Source: Verrucomicrobiota bacterium (GTDB taxonomy: Bacteria > Verrucomicrobiota > Verrucomicrobiia > Verrucomicrobiales > V1-33). Taken from it: a stretch of 50,411 bases of DNA. Position numbers and translations under genes: made by a program. The notes under the pieces are model-generated. The model searched no databases. It saw only the letters and a program-made list of their open reading frames with translations, and was not told the origin of the DNA. Below are positions 28,105 to 35,697 of this stretch, one piece after another; positions within the stretch are counted from its first letter, which is position 1; each line of letters begins with the position of its first letter. The stretch is from NCBI GenBank assembly GCA_003402705.1, contig QQNF01000024.1, forward strand, positions 1 through 50,411. The letters are read 5' to 3'.

Positions 28105-28282
28105 CAGCCGCTCGGCTGCCGGAATGGGCGCAACGTCCCGAGGATCATCCCCCCGCATCGTCACCCTGATTGCCATTCGTAAGCTCCCCGCCCGCCCGGC
28201 GTCCACGCCATCACGGGCGGACTCCAGTCAGTCGGAGAGCTTCATAAGTCGCAGCGGCATCAGGTAAACCATCACACCTCCC
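28105..28282 (-). promoter_or_regulatory. Putative leucine-responsive leader region of leuA
   Basis: Read on the minus strand, the gap between the AKR-like stop and leuA has three ordered elements. First is a small ORF with a ribosome site (28228-28282). Second is a GC-rich hairpin, CCGCCC (28220-28215) pairing GGGCGG (28197-28192), with an inner GGCG-TGGA-CGCC stem. Third is another hairpin, CAGCC-GAGC-GGCTG (28118-28105), about 30 bases before the leuA start. No T-run follows the first stem, so classic intrinsic termination is not supported; ribosome-dependent control of Rho or of leuA translation is possible. Regulation is inferred from layout and the Leu content of the ORF. Confidence 0.5.
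28228..28272 (-). CDS. Probable leader peptide MVYLMPLRLMKLSD upstream of leuA
   Basis: A 14-codon ORF starting with ATG at 28272 and ending TGA at 28228. GGGAGG lies at 28282-28277, four bases before the ATG. This is a stronger ribosome site than that of leuA itself. Four of 14 residues are Leu (CTG, CTG, CTT, CTC) plus a Val, and the stop is directly followed by the GC-rich hairpin. This is the arrangement of amino-acid-dependent leader peptides, although the Leu codons alternate rather than run together. It lies 152 bases upstream of leuA. Confidence 0.5.
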   Translation of the reverse strand: MVYLMPLRLMKLSD

Positions 28283-28346
28283 AACTTGCGCACCACAAAC
28301 CCCCGCGCAAGCAGGATTCCACCGCCCCCCTCAGCCTCACCTCCCA

Positions 28347-29468
28347 TCACGGAATCGACGCCAGCCCCCACTTCGCTCCAATCGCCTCCAGCTCCGGCCG
28401 CATCGCCCACTCGTCAGGCCGCTCACTCGTCTCATGCCTCCGGCTCGCCCCCTTCAGCACCATGCACCCGGTGTTGTCCCCGATGCTCCGGATCTCCTCG
28501 ATCTCCTCAGCCGTAAACGGCACCCCGCCAGCCGGCATCGCCGCAAAATCCCGAATCTTGTCCTCTATCGGCCGCGCATTCTCCCCAGCCTCCTGAATGA
28601 ATGTCGGCACCAGGCTCGCCACCGCAGGCTGCGCCAGATTCCACAACCCAGCCAACTGCAAGGTGCTCAACCCGTACTTCTCCGCAATCGGCCGCATCCG
28701 GTCAATCTTCGCACACCCAGCCTCCACCCACCCCGCCGGACGGTACGTCCGGTGATCCCCCGGCCGAAACACATGCCCAGGCCTCACATCCCCGTGAAAC
28801 AACCCACCATAATCCACCACCCGCGCCAGCACCTTCACCCCGAACTCCTCCGCCGCAGGCAGCACCAACCCACCCGGCCAAGGCTCCAGCGGATTCAGAA
28901 TCAGCATCGCCCAGTCAATCAACTCGCAATACCGCTCGAAACAGTGAATCAGATCATACGCAAACCCATTCGCCGGCCCCGGCGCAACCCCTAACCGCTT
29001 CGTCAGCCCCGCTTCCTTCAACCCCGCCATCCCCCCCCACACCGCATCACTCGTGTACCCCCGCTCATCCGGATTGTGCAGCATCACCAGATCAAAATAG
29101 TCCGTCCGGCAACGCTCCAGCGACTTCTCCGTCGCCATCTTCAGATACTCCGCATAACCCTCAGGCCCACGCAGCGATGGCTCCGTAAAACGCGGATAAC
29201 CCTTCGACCCGTCCCGCACACCCTCGTAAATATCGTGCCCCACCGTCCCCACAAGGCAATACGTCGACCGGTCAATCCCAGCCAGCGCCTCCCCCAGCAT
29301 CTCGTCCGCCCGCCCAACCCCATACACGTCCGCCGTCACAAACGTCCGCACCCCCTGCTCATACGCAAATCGGATCACCTCCGCAAAGCGCTGGTCGTTG
29401 AGCTGTTCGCCAAAATGCATGAAGCGTCCGCCGCTCCACGTGCCGTATGCAGTTGTAGTAAGATCCAT
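28347..29468 (-). CDS. Aldo/keto reductase-fold protein with altered catalytic tetrad
   Basis: The start at 29468 (MDLTTTAYGTWSGG) is preferred since GGAG lies nine bases upstream; ATGs at 29483 and near 29507 are alternatives. The 373-residue product aligns over its length with AKRs. VRTFVTADVYGVGRADEMLGEAL matches the family block FDTAxxYG, and DYFDLVMLHNPD carries the conserved His131. Tyr49 is kept, but the catalytic Asp position is Val44 (FVTA). The Lys position in the usual TKVG is Thr75 (GTVG). Standard NADPH-dependent reduction is therefore doubtful. An oxidoreductase-like or binding role is possible. It lies upstream of the leuA leader region. Confidence 0.82.
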   Translation of the reverse strand: MDLTTTAYGTWSGGRFMHFGEQLNDQRFAEVIRFAYEQGVRTFVTADVYGVGRADEMLGEALAGIDRSTYCLVGTVGHDIYEGVRDGSKGYPRFTEPSLRGPEGYAEYLKMATEKSLERCRTDYFDLVMLHNPDERGYTSDAVWGGMAGLKEAGLTKRLGVAPGPANGFAYDLIHCFERYCELIDWAMLILNPLEPWPGGLVLPAAEEFGVKVLARVVDYGGLFHGDVRPGHVFRPGDHRTYRPAGWVEAGCAKIDRMRPIAEKYGLSTLQLAGLWNLAQPAVASLVPTFIQEAGENARPIEDKIRDFAAMPAGGVPFTAEEIEEIRSIGDNTGCMVLKGASRRHETSERPDEWAMRPELEAIGAKWGLASIP

Positions 29469-29623
29469 AACGTTGGGCTCCATGTTACTCGGGTTGCCGT
29501 CCCCCATGCAAACGGGAACATGCCCGCTCCCATTTCATTCCCGCAAGATGCGCCACACTTTGCCCAAAATCCGCACACCCCACCCACTTCCCACTTCTCA
29601 CCTCCCCACCCCTCTGCCCACAC

Positions 29624-29656
29624 AAAAAAAGGGAGGCCCCCGCGAAGGGACCTCCC
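29624..29656 (-). terminator. Rho-independent terminator after the low-complexity gene
   Basis: On the minus strand GGGAGGTCCC and GGGGGCCTCCC form a stem of about ten pairs with loop TTCGC, directly followed by seven T (29630-29624). It starts 26 bases downstream of the stop at 29682. It is the clearest intrinsic terminator in the window and separates the infC region from the AKR-like gene. Confidence 0.85.
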
Positions 29657-29681
29657 GCAATTCTTTCAGCCACTCAGGGCG

Positions 29682-30527
29682 TCACTCGCCAGCAGGCACT
29701 GCTGCCGCCGCCTCTTCACCACCCGACTGGCCTTGCTGACCCTCCGGCTGTCCTCCCTCTCCACCCCCGCCATTCCGCGGCTCACGGTACTCACGGTACT
29801 CGCGCGCCGGCGGCGGCGATGGCGGCCGACGCGCCCGCAACTCCTCCTGCAGAAAAATCTCCGCAAGCCGGAAGCTCCTCCGCGCCAGCTCCCGCGCATC
29901 ATTGTCAGGAAACAACTCCACGCCCTCTTCGCTCACCTCAGCTAGATAAATGTCCCACGCCTTCTTGCAAAGCTCATCCACAGGCATCCGCGCACGGTCC
30001 TCAGCCTCGCGCCGCTGGCGATCCTGCTCGCGACGACGCGTGTCTTCCTCGCGACGCAGGCGCTCCTGCTCGCGACGCTGCTGCTCCTGCTGCCGCCGCT
30101 GCGCTTCCTGCTCGCGTCGCTGCTGGTCAAACTCGCGTCGCTGCTGCGAGTCCTGATCACCTCGCGGTTCACCACGAGGTTCGCCGCGCTGATCACCACG
30201 GGGTTCACCACGCGGATCCCCGCGACGCCCACCAGGCCCCTGCGGGTCTCGGGGTTGCCGCGGTGGCATGGATTCACTCGGGGAGGCTTCATTGGAGGGG
30301 GTGTCGTTCGCAGCAGCGCCACCTTCTGACGCAGAAGCGTCAGAGGCTTGCTCCGCCATGACCGCCTCCGCTATGTCCTGGACGACTTCCATCGGAAGCT
30401 CGCCGGATTCTTCGGTATTGGGGTCCATATCGGTTGATTCTGAAGAGTTGGGGGCAGACGAAGCTCCCGGGCGGCCTTTATAGCGGCGCGGGCGCTTCCT
30501 GTTCTGAAACATTGGGTTGTCTTTCAT
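29682..30527 (-). CDS. Low-complexity Arg/Glu/Gln-rich protein of unknown function
   Basis: A 281-residue product with a basic start (FQNRKRPRRYKGRPG), an acidic Ser/Glu region, then tandem repeats of GEPRGDQR-type units and a long helical QRREQ/RRQQEQ stretch (about residues 120-190). Next is a short ordered-looking segment, MPVDELCKKAWDIYLAEVSEEGVEL.. FRLAEIFLQEELRARR, and a Gly/Pro tail with YREYREP. Compositionally it is a disordered, probably nucleic-acid-binding or scaffolding protein. The ordered segment matches nothing I recognise. It follows infC by 160 bases, where rpmI-rplT usually stand, and ends at a strong terminator. Confidence 0.7.
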   Translation of the reverse strand: MKDNPMFQNRKRPRRYKGRPGASSAPNSSESTDMDPNTEESGELPMEVVQDIAEAVMAEQASDASASEGGAAANDTPSNEASPSESMPPRQPRDPQGPGGRRGDPRGEPRGDQRGEPRGEPRGDQDSQQRREFDQQRREQEAQRRQQEQQRREQERLRREEDTRRREQDRQRREAEDRARMPVDELCKKAWDIYLAEVSEEGVELFPDNDARELARRSFRLAEIFLQEELRARRPPSPPPAREYREYREPRNGGGGEGGQPEGQQGQSGGEEAAAAVPAGE

Positions 30528-30687
30528 CCGGGGTATCCGCCAGTGAATGCCAGCGGATGTTCATGCTTGGCAGCCTTCCGTGACTTCGTCCAGGACGAAA
30601 AACACGAACTTCAGTCTCCCCGTAGTACCAAGGCCGCATTGACAGCCTCACCCACCACGGAAATCCCGCGCCGCTCAAGCCGTTCTC

Positions 30688-31407
30688 TCAATGACGGCGC
30701 TTCGGCCGCCCGTCGTCCTCCTCCATGTGCGACAGGATCTCATCCATCGACAGCGTGTGCACATGCGGCGTCCGGTCATCCTCGTCGTCATCGTCATCCT
30801 CATCCCCAACGTCCTCCACATACGCCACCTTCGGCTTCTCAAACTTCCGGTGCCGCAAATGCTGCGCAATCGGCGACAGCGTCATGCTGATCGCCCGCCC
30901 AGCCTGCTTCGGAATCATGTCCACATGCGCCATCGTCTTCAAATCCTCAATCACTCGGTTCATCAACCGCATCCCAATCTCAGGATGCGCCATCTCACGC
31001 CCACGAAACTGACACACCACCCGCAACTTGTTGCTCTCATCCAGAAACTCCTCCGCATGCATCATCTTCGTCGTGTAATCGTGCGGCGAAATGTTGATCC
31101 GGAACTTCATCTCCTTCACCTTCCCACCCTTCTGCTTCCCCTTGTCCTTCTGGTGCTTCGACTGCTCGTACTTCCACTTCCCATAACTGATGATCTTGCA
31201 CACCGGCGGCTTCGCCTCAGGCGCAACCTCCACCACGTCAAGCCCCCTCGAACGCGCAATCTGAATCGCCTCCTGCGGCGTCATAATCCCAATCTGCTGA
31301 TCGGTATTCCCGTCGACAACACGGATGCGGGGTGCCCGGATGCGGTCGTTCACCCGGGTGGTGTCCCGGGCCCGGGACGGCTGGTTTCTCGAAGGATATG
31401 CAGGAAT
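30688..31407 (-). CDS. infC: Translation initiation factor IF-3, probable ATT start
   Basis: The body is unmistakable: IRAPRIRVVDGNTDQQIGIM, LDVVEVAPEAKPPVCKIISYGKWKYE, then a Lys-rich linker. The C-domain has VKEMKFRINISPHDYTTKM, CQFRGREMAHPEIG and MIPKQAGRAISMTLSP. IF-3 proteins normally have residues before the RVNxxIRA block. A start at the GTG 31353 would remove them. Eighteen codons upstream an in-frame ATT at 31407 restores a basic N-terminus (IPAYPSRNQPSRARDTTR), and ATT is the classic autoregulated infC start. No ATG exists before the in-frame TGA. An acidic tail (DEDDDDDEDD plus about 30 residues) extends beyond the usual end. IF-3 controls start-codon selection on the 30S subunit. 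Confidence 0.95.
   Translation of the reverse strand: MPAYPSRNQPSRARDTTRVNDRIRAPRIRVVDGNTDQQIGIMTPQEAIQIARSRGLDVVEVAPEAKPPVCKIISYGKWKYEQSKHQKDKGKQKGGKVKEMKFRINISPHDYTTKMMHAEEFLDESNKLRVVCQFRGREMAHPEIGMRLMNRVIEDLKTMAHVDMIPKQAGRAISMTLSPIAQHLRHRKFEKPKVAYVEDVGDEDDDDDEDDRTPHVHTLSMDEILSHMEEDDGRPKRRH
31351..31378. promoter_or_regulatory. Adjacent palindromes over the first codons of infC
   Basis: CACCCGGGTG (31351-31360) and GTCCCGGGCCCGGGAC (31363-31378) are perfect palindromes of 10 and 16 bases separated by two bases. They fall between the proposed ATT start and the GTG at 31353. In RNA they could form or exchange stems near the initiation site. A control function is inferred. Confidence 0.4.
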
Positions 31408-31742
31408 AAGCGTGAGCAGGTTGGTGTTTCAACTGAAACGCCGCGCGACGGGCGCAGCAGGGGTTCGACCGGTTAGCCCGGTAGGAGTACAAAACTGAAT
31501 CACATCAATACCCGTCATCCGATCAATGGGTCGCATCCTGCCGCTCTGTCCGGCCCTCCGCCATACTCAAAACGACCGCGCCGCCTGCGGGCATCATCAT
31601 GCTACGCAGCAGAGCAACGGTCAGGCAGTGGGCGCGTGGTTCAGTCAACTGGTTGAAGTTAACAGGACCACCCCCACCGCGCAACTCCAAAATCCACCAA
31701 TTTCCCCCCTCACCCCGTCCCGTAGGGACCCCCGGTCAATAG

Positions 31743-31771
31743 CCCGGGGTCGAGCGAAGCGACACCCCGGG
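31743..31771. repeat. Inverted repeat CCCGGGGT ... ACCCCGGG
   Basis: Eight-base perfect arms at 31743-31750 and 31764-31771. The inner bases TCG AGCGAAG CGA extend the stem past a one-base bulge to about eleven pairs around a small loop. No T-run follows. The composition and mobility-like look resemble dispersed palindromes of verrucomicrobial genomes, but no second copy lies in this window. Confidence 0.65.
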
Positions 31772-31791
31772 ATAACCATGCAAAATTTCCA

Positions 31792-31809
31792 CAACCCCGT
31801 ACGGGGTTG
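31792..31809. repeat. Perfect 18-base palindrome CAACCCCGTACGGGGTTG
   Basis: The two halves CAACCCCGT and ACGGGGTTG are exact reverse complements with no spacer. It lies 20 bases after the previous inverted repeat and may be part of the same repetitive element. It could alternatively be a dimeric-repressor operator. Confidence 0.7.
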
Positions 31810-31919
31810 CCCCTCTCCCCACACGCCGCCGCACGCTCCGATCCGCCGCAACAATCCCAGATCTCTGGGCGCACTCAATGCGCGTGGCCCCTGCGAACCA
31901 GCCCACTCCCATCCCCCCC

Positions 31920-32687
31920 TCACGCCAGCGGCGAATAGTCCGTCGGCACCATCATCACACTCTTCACCCCGTCCGCCACCGTCAGACTCCCCCCAGCCGC
32001 CTTCTCCGACGCCTCCCGCACCCGCGTCCACTCCGGATCCGCCCGAAACGCCTTGAACGATGCCGCCGCCGCCTCAGCCGACGCATGCGCCAGCAGATAC
32101 GTCAGCGTCACGTCCGCCCCAGGCTGCCCCGACGCCAGCGTCCAGTAAATCACATTCGTCATGCCGTGCTTCGTAAACAACCCGCACGTATTCCCACGGA
32201 ACCGCTCCAGCAGATTCGGCAGCAGCTTCGCCGGCGTCGTATACGTCCGCCACTCAAACACCCGCTCCGGCGTCTTCCGCTCCAGCTTGCACTCAGGCGA
32301 AAAATCCGTCGTCTCAAGCATCTGCGACTCCACCTTCGCCACCAAGGGCCCGTCCTTCTCCGACGCCGCCGCCGCACGCTTCCAATCAGGATCCGCCATG
32401 AACGCCTTCCACGACGCATCCCGCGCCGCACGGTCCGCATACAACAGGAAATACACCAGCTTCCTCTCCGCGTTCTCCACAGGCATGAAATACCCTCCGT
32501 TCGTCATCCCGTGCTTCTTGAACAGCGCACACGTGTGATCCCGGAACCGCGCATTCAACGCATCCAGCTTCCCAGGATGCGCCGCATACACCCGCAACTC
32601 ATAACACCTCCCCGCCCCCTCCGCCCGCACAGCAGCAGGCAGCAACAGAGTGGCAGCAGAACGATGGACAAATTGGCGGCGGGTCAT
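31920..32687 (-). CDS. NIPSNAP family protein with Tat signal
   Basis: Start 32687 gives MTRRQFVHRSAATLLLPAAV, a twin-arginine signal (TRRQF). The 255-residue product contains two NIPSNAP domains. The first begins CYELRVYAAHPGKLDALNARFRD and has FKKHGMTNGGYFMP; the second begins VFEWRTYTTPAKLLPNLLERF and has FTKHGMTNVIYWT. The ferredoxin-like fold is related to dimeric alpha/beta barrel proteins. Bacterial members are mostly uncharacterised; export through Tat suggests a folded periplasmic protein. It is divergent from the FAH-family gene across 53 bases. Confidence 0.9.
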   Translation of the reverse strand: MTRRQFVHRSAATLLLPAAVRAEGAGRCYELRVYAAHPGKLDALNARFRDHTCALFKKHGMTNGGYFMPVENAERKLVYFLLYADRAARDASWKAFMADPDWKRAAAASEKDGPLVAKVESQMLETTDFSPECKLERKTPERVFEWRTYTTPAKLLPNLLERFRGNTCGLFTKHGMTNVIYWTLASGQPGADVTLTYLLAHASAEAAAASFKAFRADPEWTRVREASEKAAGGSLTVADGVKSVMMVPTDYSPLA

Positions 32688-32740
32688 GGCGGGTTTGCTT
32701 TGATGGTTGCACCCACTATGCCACCGCCCCATCTGTCCCC

Positions 32741-33592
32741 ATGAGACTGATCCGATACGGTTCCGCGGGAAATGAACGCCCAGCTGTCCTCCTTGGCTCC
32801 GAACGCATCGACGCCTCCGCCGTCACCTCCGACTTCAACGAGGCCTTCTTCGCCGACCACGGCATCGACCGTCTCCGCGCATGGCTCGTCTCCAGCGCCG
32901 CCTCCGCCCCCCGCATCCCCGACCACGTCCGCTGGGGCCCTCCCGTCGCCAGACCCTCCAAAATCATCTGCGTCGGCCTCAATTACCGCGCCCACGCCCT
33001 CGAAACCGGAGCCGCCATCCCCTCCGAACCAGTCCTCTTCCAGAAGGCCTCCTCCGCGTGGTCCGGCCCCTTCGACCCCATCCTCATCCACCCCGGAGCC
33101 GCCAAAACCGACTGGGAAGTCGAACTCGCCATCGTCATCGGCACCAAAGCCTCCCACGTCTCCGAATCGAACGCCCTCCACCACGTCGCCGGCTTCGCCA
33201 TCATGAACGATGTCAGCGAACGCGCATGGCAGAAAGAACTCGGCGGCCAATGGACCAAGGGCAAAAGCGCCGACTCCTTCGCACCCTTCGGCCCCATCCT
33301 CGTCACCCCGGACGAAGCCGGTAACCCCGACGCCCTCGACCTCTCCCTCTCCGTCAACGGCCACACCCGCCAGCAAAGCTCCACCGCCGACCTCATCTTC
33401 CCTGTCCCCTTCCTCATCAGCTACATCAGCCGCTTCATGACGCTTCTCCCAGGCGACGTCATCTCCACCGGCACCCCCTCAGGCGTCGGCGCAGGCACCA
33501 ACCCACCCGAATTCCTCAAACCCGGCGACTTCGTCGAAGCCTCCGTCGCTGGCCTCGGCTCCCAGCGGAATCCAGTCACCCTGGCTCCCTGA
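32741..33592 (+). CDS. Fumarylacetoacetate hydrolase family protein
   Basis: A 283-residue enzyme of the FAH superfamily. The N-terminal cap (MRLIRYGSAGNERPAVL) is followed by the catalytic core with ICVGLNYRAHALE, the metal-binding EVELAIVIG, and VAGFAIMNDVSERAWQ. KGKSADSFAPFGPILV and DVISTGTPSGVGAG complete the metal and substrate site. Members cleave C-C bonds of beta-diketones or are oxaloacetate decarboxylases and hydroxyhepta-dienedioate isomerases. The YcgM/ureidoglycolate-lyase-like length does not decide which. No catabolic neighbours are present. Confidence 0.92.
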   Translation: MRLIRYGSAGNERPAVLLGSERIDASAVTSDFNEAFFADHGIDRLRAWLVSSAASAPRIPDHVRWGPPVARPSKIICVGLNYRAHALETGAAIPSEPVLFQKASSAWSGPFDPILIHPGAAKTDWEVELAIVIGTKASHVSESNALHHVAGFAIMNDVSERAWQKELGGQWTKGKSADSFAPFGPILVTPDEAGNPDALDLSLSVNGHTRQQSSTADLIFPVPFLISYISRFMTLLPGDVISTGTPSGVGAGTNPPEFLKPGDFVEASVAGLGSQRNPVTLAP

Positions 33593-33710
33593 CCCAACCC
33601 CCTGATCAGCCCCCTAACGCGCCCCGCCGCACGCTTCACACTTTCTTCACGGCTTCCCCAAGGGCGTTCACTGGCATCCCCTCGCCAGCGACCCACCTTG
33701 CGGCACTGCC

Positions 33711-35681
33711 ATGAATCCTCCTCGGGAACCATCCTCCGAATCCTCCCACGACCACCACGGGCTCCACAAGCTGTCCGTCACCACCCTCGTCATCGCCGCC
33801 CTCGGCGTCGTCTTCGGCGACATCGGTACCAGCCCCATCTACACGCTGCGCGAATGCTTCAGCCCGGCCAGCCCGCACCACATCGACCCCTCCCGCGGTC
33901 ACATCCTCGGGGTCGTCTCGCTCATCCTCTGGTCCCTCATCCTCCTCATCTGCATCAAATACCTCGTCTGCGTCCTCCGCGCCGACAATAAAGGCGAAGG
34001 CGGCATCCTCTCCCTCATGGCCCTCGCCGCTCACGGGCTCTCGGAACAATCCCGCCGCAGAGCCTGCATCGTCATCCTCGGCCTCGCCGGTGCCGCCCTC
34101 CTCTTCGGCGACGGCATCATCACCCCGGCCATCTCCGTCCTCAGCGCCGTCGAAGGCCTCAAAGACGGCGGCCTCCTCGGCACCCCGCCCACTCTCCCGG
34201 ACGCCGCCGCCACATGGGAAATCCAGCGCCAGTGGCTCATCGTCGCCATCACCGCCGTCATCCTCATCGCCCTCTTCTCCGCCCAGTTCCTCGGCACCGA
34301 CCGCGTCGGCAGATGCTTCGGCCCCCTCACCGCCCTCTGGTTCCTCACACTCGCCGGCATGGGCTGCTCCCATCTCACCGCCAACACCGACATCCTCGCC
34401 GCCTTCAACCCCATCCACGGCTGGCACTTCCTCACCACCAGCGGCCACGCCGGCTTCGTCATCCTCGGCAGCGTCTTCCTCGCCGTCACCGGCGGCGAAG
34501 CCCTCTACGCCGACATGGGCCACTTCGGCCCAAACCCTATCCGCCGCGCGTGGTTCTACCTCGTCTTCCCAGCCCTCGCCCTCAACTACCTCGGCCAGGG
34601 CGCTCTACTCCTCAACAACCCCGAAGCCGCCCGCTCCCCGTTCTTCCAGATGGCCCCCCAATGGGCCACTCTCCCCCTCGTCCTCCTCGCCACCGCCGCC
34701 ACCGTCATCGCCTCCCAGGCCCTCATCACCGGCACCTACTCCCTAACCCTCAGCGCCGTCCAACTCGGCTACCTCCCACGCATCAGCATCCGCCACACCT
34801 CCGAACACGCCCGCGGCCAGATCTACATCCCCCTCGTCAACTGGGCCCTCATGCTCGCCTGCCTCGCCCTCGTCGTCACCTTCCGATCCTCCTCCAACCT
34901 CGCCGCCGCCTATGGTGTCGCCGTCACCATGACGATGCTCATCACCACCATCCTCTTCGGCTTCGTCGCCCGTCTCCTCTGGCGCTGGTCCCTCCCAGCC
35001 ACCCTCGCCGTCTGCTCGATCTTCGGCATCATCGAAGCCGGCTTCCTCGCCGCCAACCTCACCAAATTCTTCCACGGCGGTTGGTTCCCCATCGCCACAG
35101 GCGCTCTCATCTTCGCCGTCATGACCACATGGGCCACCGGCCGAAAACTCGTCCGCGCCCGTCTCGACCAGTCCGCTCTCTCCCACGAAGCCCTCGTCGA
35201 ATCCCTCAACCGCCGCCCTCCCATCACCGTCCCCGGCACCGCCATCTTCCTCACCAGCACCCGCGGCCGTACCCCCATCGCCATGCTCCACAGTCTCAAA
35301 CACTTCGGAGCCATCCACCAGCGTGTCATCTTCCTCACCATCGAGGTCCTCGACGAACCATGGATCCTCCCCAGCCGCCGCCTCTCCATCGAACCAGTCG
35401 GCACCGGCTTCTGGCGCGTCACCGGCCGCATCGGCTTCATGCAGAAACCAAACGTCCCCCGTCTCCTCCGCCAGTGCGCCTCCCTCGGCCTCGACATCAA
35501 CCCGGACCACGCCACTTTCTTCACCGGCCGCGAAATCATCGTCCCCTCCGCTCGCCCTGGCATGGCCCGCTGGCGCGAACACCTCTTCTCCCTCGCCAGC
35601 AGTCTCGCCCAGCAACCCGCTTCCTACTTCCAGATTCCCGTAGGCAGAGTCATCGAACTGGGCCAGCAAGTCGAAATCTGA
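33711..35681 (+). CDS. kup: KUP/Trk-type potassium transporter
   Basis: A 656-residue KUP/HAK/KT protein. The signature VVFGDIGTSPIYTLRECF stands in the first helix (about residues 34-52), then LRADNKGEGGILSLMAL, GDGIITPAISVLSAVEGL and twelve hydrophobic helices to about residue 460. A soluble tail follows (VPGTAIFLTSTRGRTP.. FFTGREIIVP). It is a proton-coupled K+ importer of the inner membrane. A small hairpin (CTGGC-ATCCCCTC-GCCAG) ends 23 bases before the ATG. Sixteen bases after the stop begins a KdpD-like kinase gene, so K+ uptake is probably regulated by the adjacent two-component pair. Residues after TM12 carry no nucleotide-binding motif I recognise. Confidence 0.96.
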   Translation: MNPPREPSSESSHDHHGLHKLSVTTLVIAALGVVFGDIGTSPIYTLRECFSPASPHHIDPSRGHILGVVSLILWSLILLICIKYLVCVLRADNKGEGGILSLMALAAHGLSEQSRRRACIVILGLAGAALLFGDGIITPAISVLSAVEGLKDGGLLGTPPTLPDAAATWEIQRQWLIVAITAVILIALFSAQFLGTDRVGRCFGPLTALWFLTLAGMGCSHLTANTDILAAFNPIHGWHFLTTSGHAGFVILGSVFLAVTGGEALYADMGHFGPNPIRRAWFYLVFPALALNYLGQGALLLNNPEAARSPFFQMAPQWATLPLVLLATAATVIASQALITGTYSLTLSAVQLGYLPRISIRHTSEHARGQIYIPLVNWALMLACLALVVTFRSSSNLAAAYGVAVTMTMLITTILFGFVARLLWRWSLPATLAVCSIFGIIEAGFLAANLTKFFHGGWFPIATGALIFAVMTTWATGRKLVRARLDQSALSHEALVESLNRRPPITVPGTAIFLTSTRGRTPIAMLHSLKHFGAIHQRVIFLTIEVLDEPWILPSRRLSIEPVGTGFWRVTGRIGFMQKPNVPRLLRQCASLGLDINPDHATFFTGREIIVPSARPGMARWREHLFSLASSLAQQPASYFQIPVGRVIELGQQVEI

Positions 35682-35697
35682 CCCCGGCTCCCCTCCC

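Larger units (their letters stand above)
31408..31919. other. Spacer of about 510 bases between infC and NIPSNAP, with inverted repeats
   Basis: No credible gene was found. An inverted repeat ACCGG-TTAGC-CCGGT lies at 31468-31482, in the infC 5' region. Two larger palindromic elements (31743-31771 and 31792-31809) are listed separately. The stretch 31494-31740 holds nothing recognisable. Confidence 0.45.

Noticed and set aside
28192..28220. Intrinsic terminator after the leader ORF
   Set aside because: The stem is strong but is followed by GCGGGGAGC instead of a T-run, so it is kept only as a structural element.
31461..31482. tRNA-like GGTTCGA near the infC leader
   Set aside because: No matching T-stem, acceptor or anticodon arm could be built; only a five-pair hairpin remains.
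31238..31492. Minus-strand frame overlapping the start of infC
   Set aside because: It runs in another frame through the IF-3 N-terminus and the palindromes; no family features and it would overlap a certain gene.
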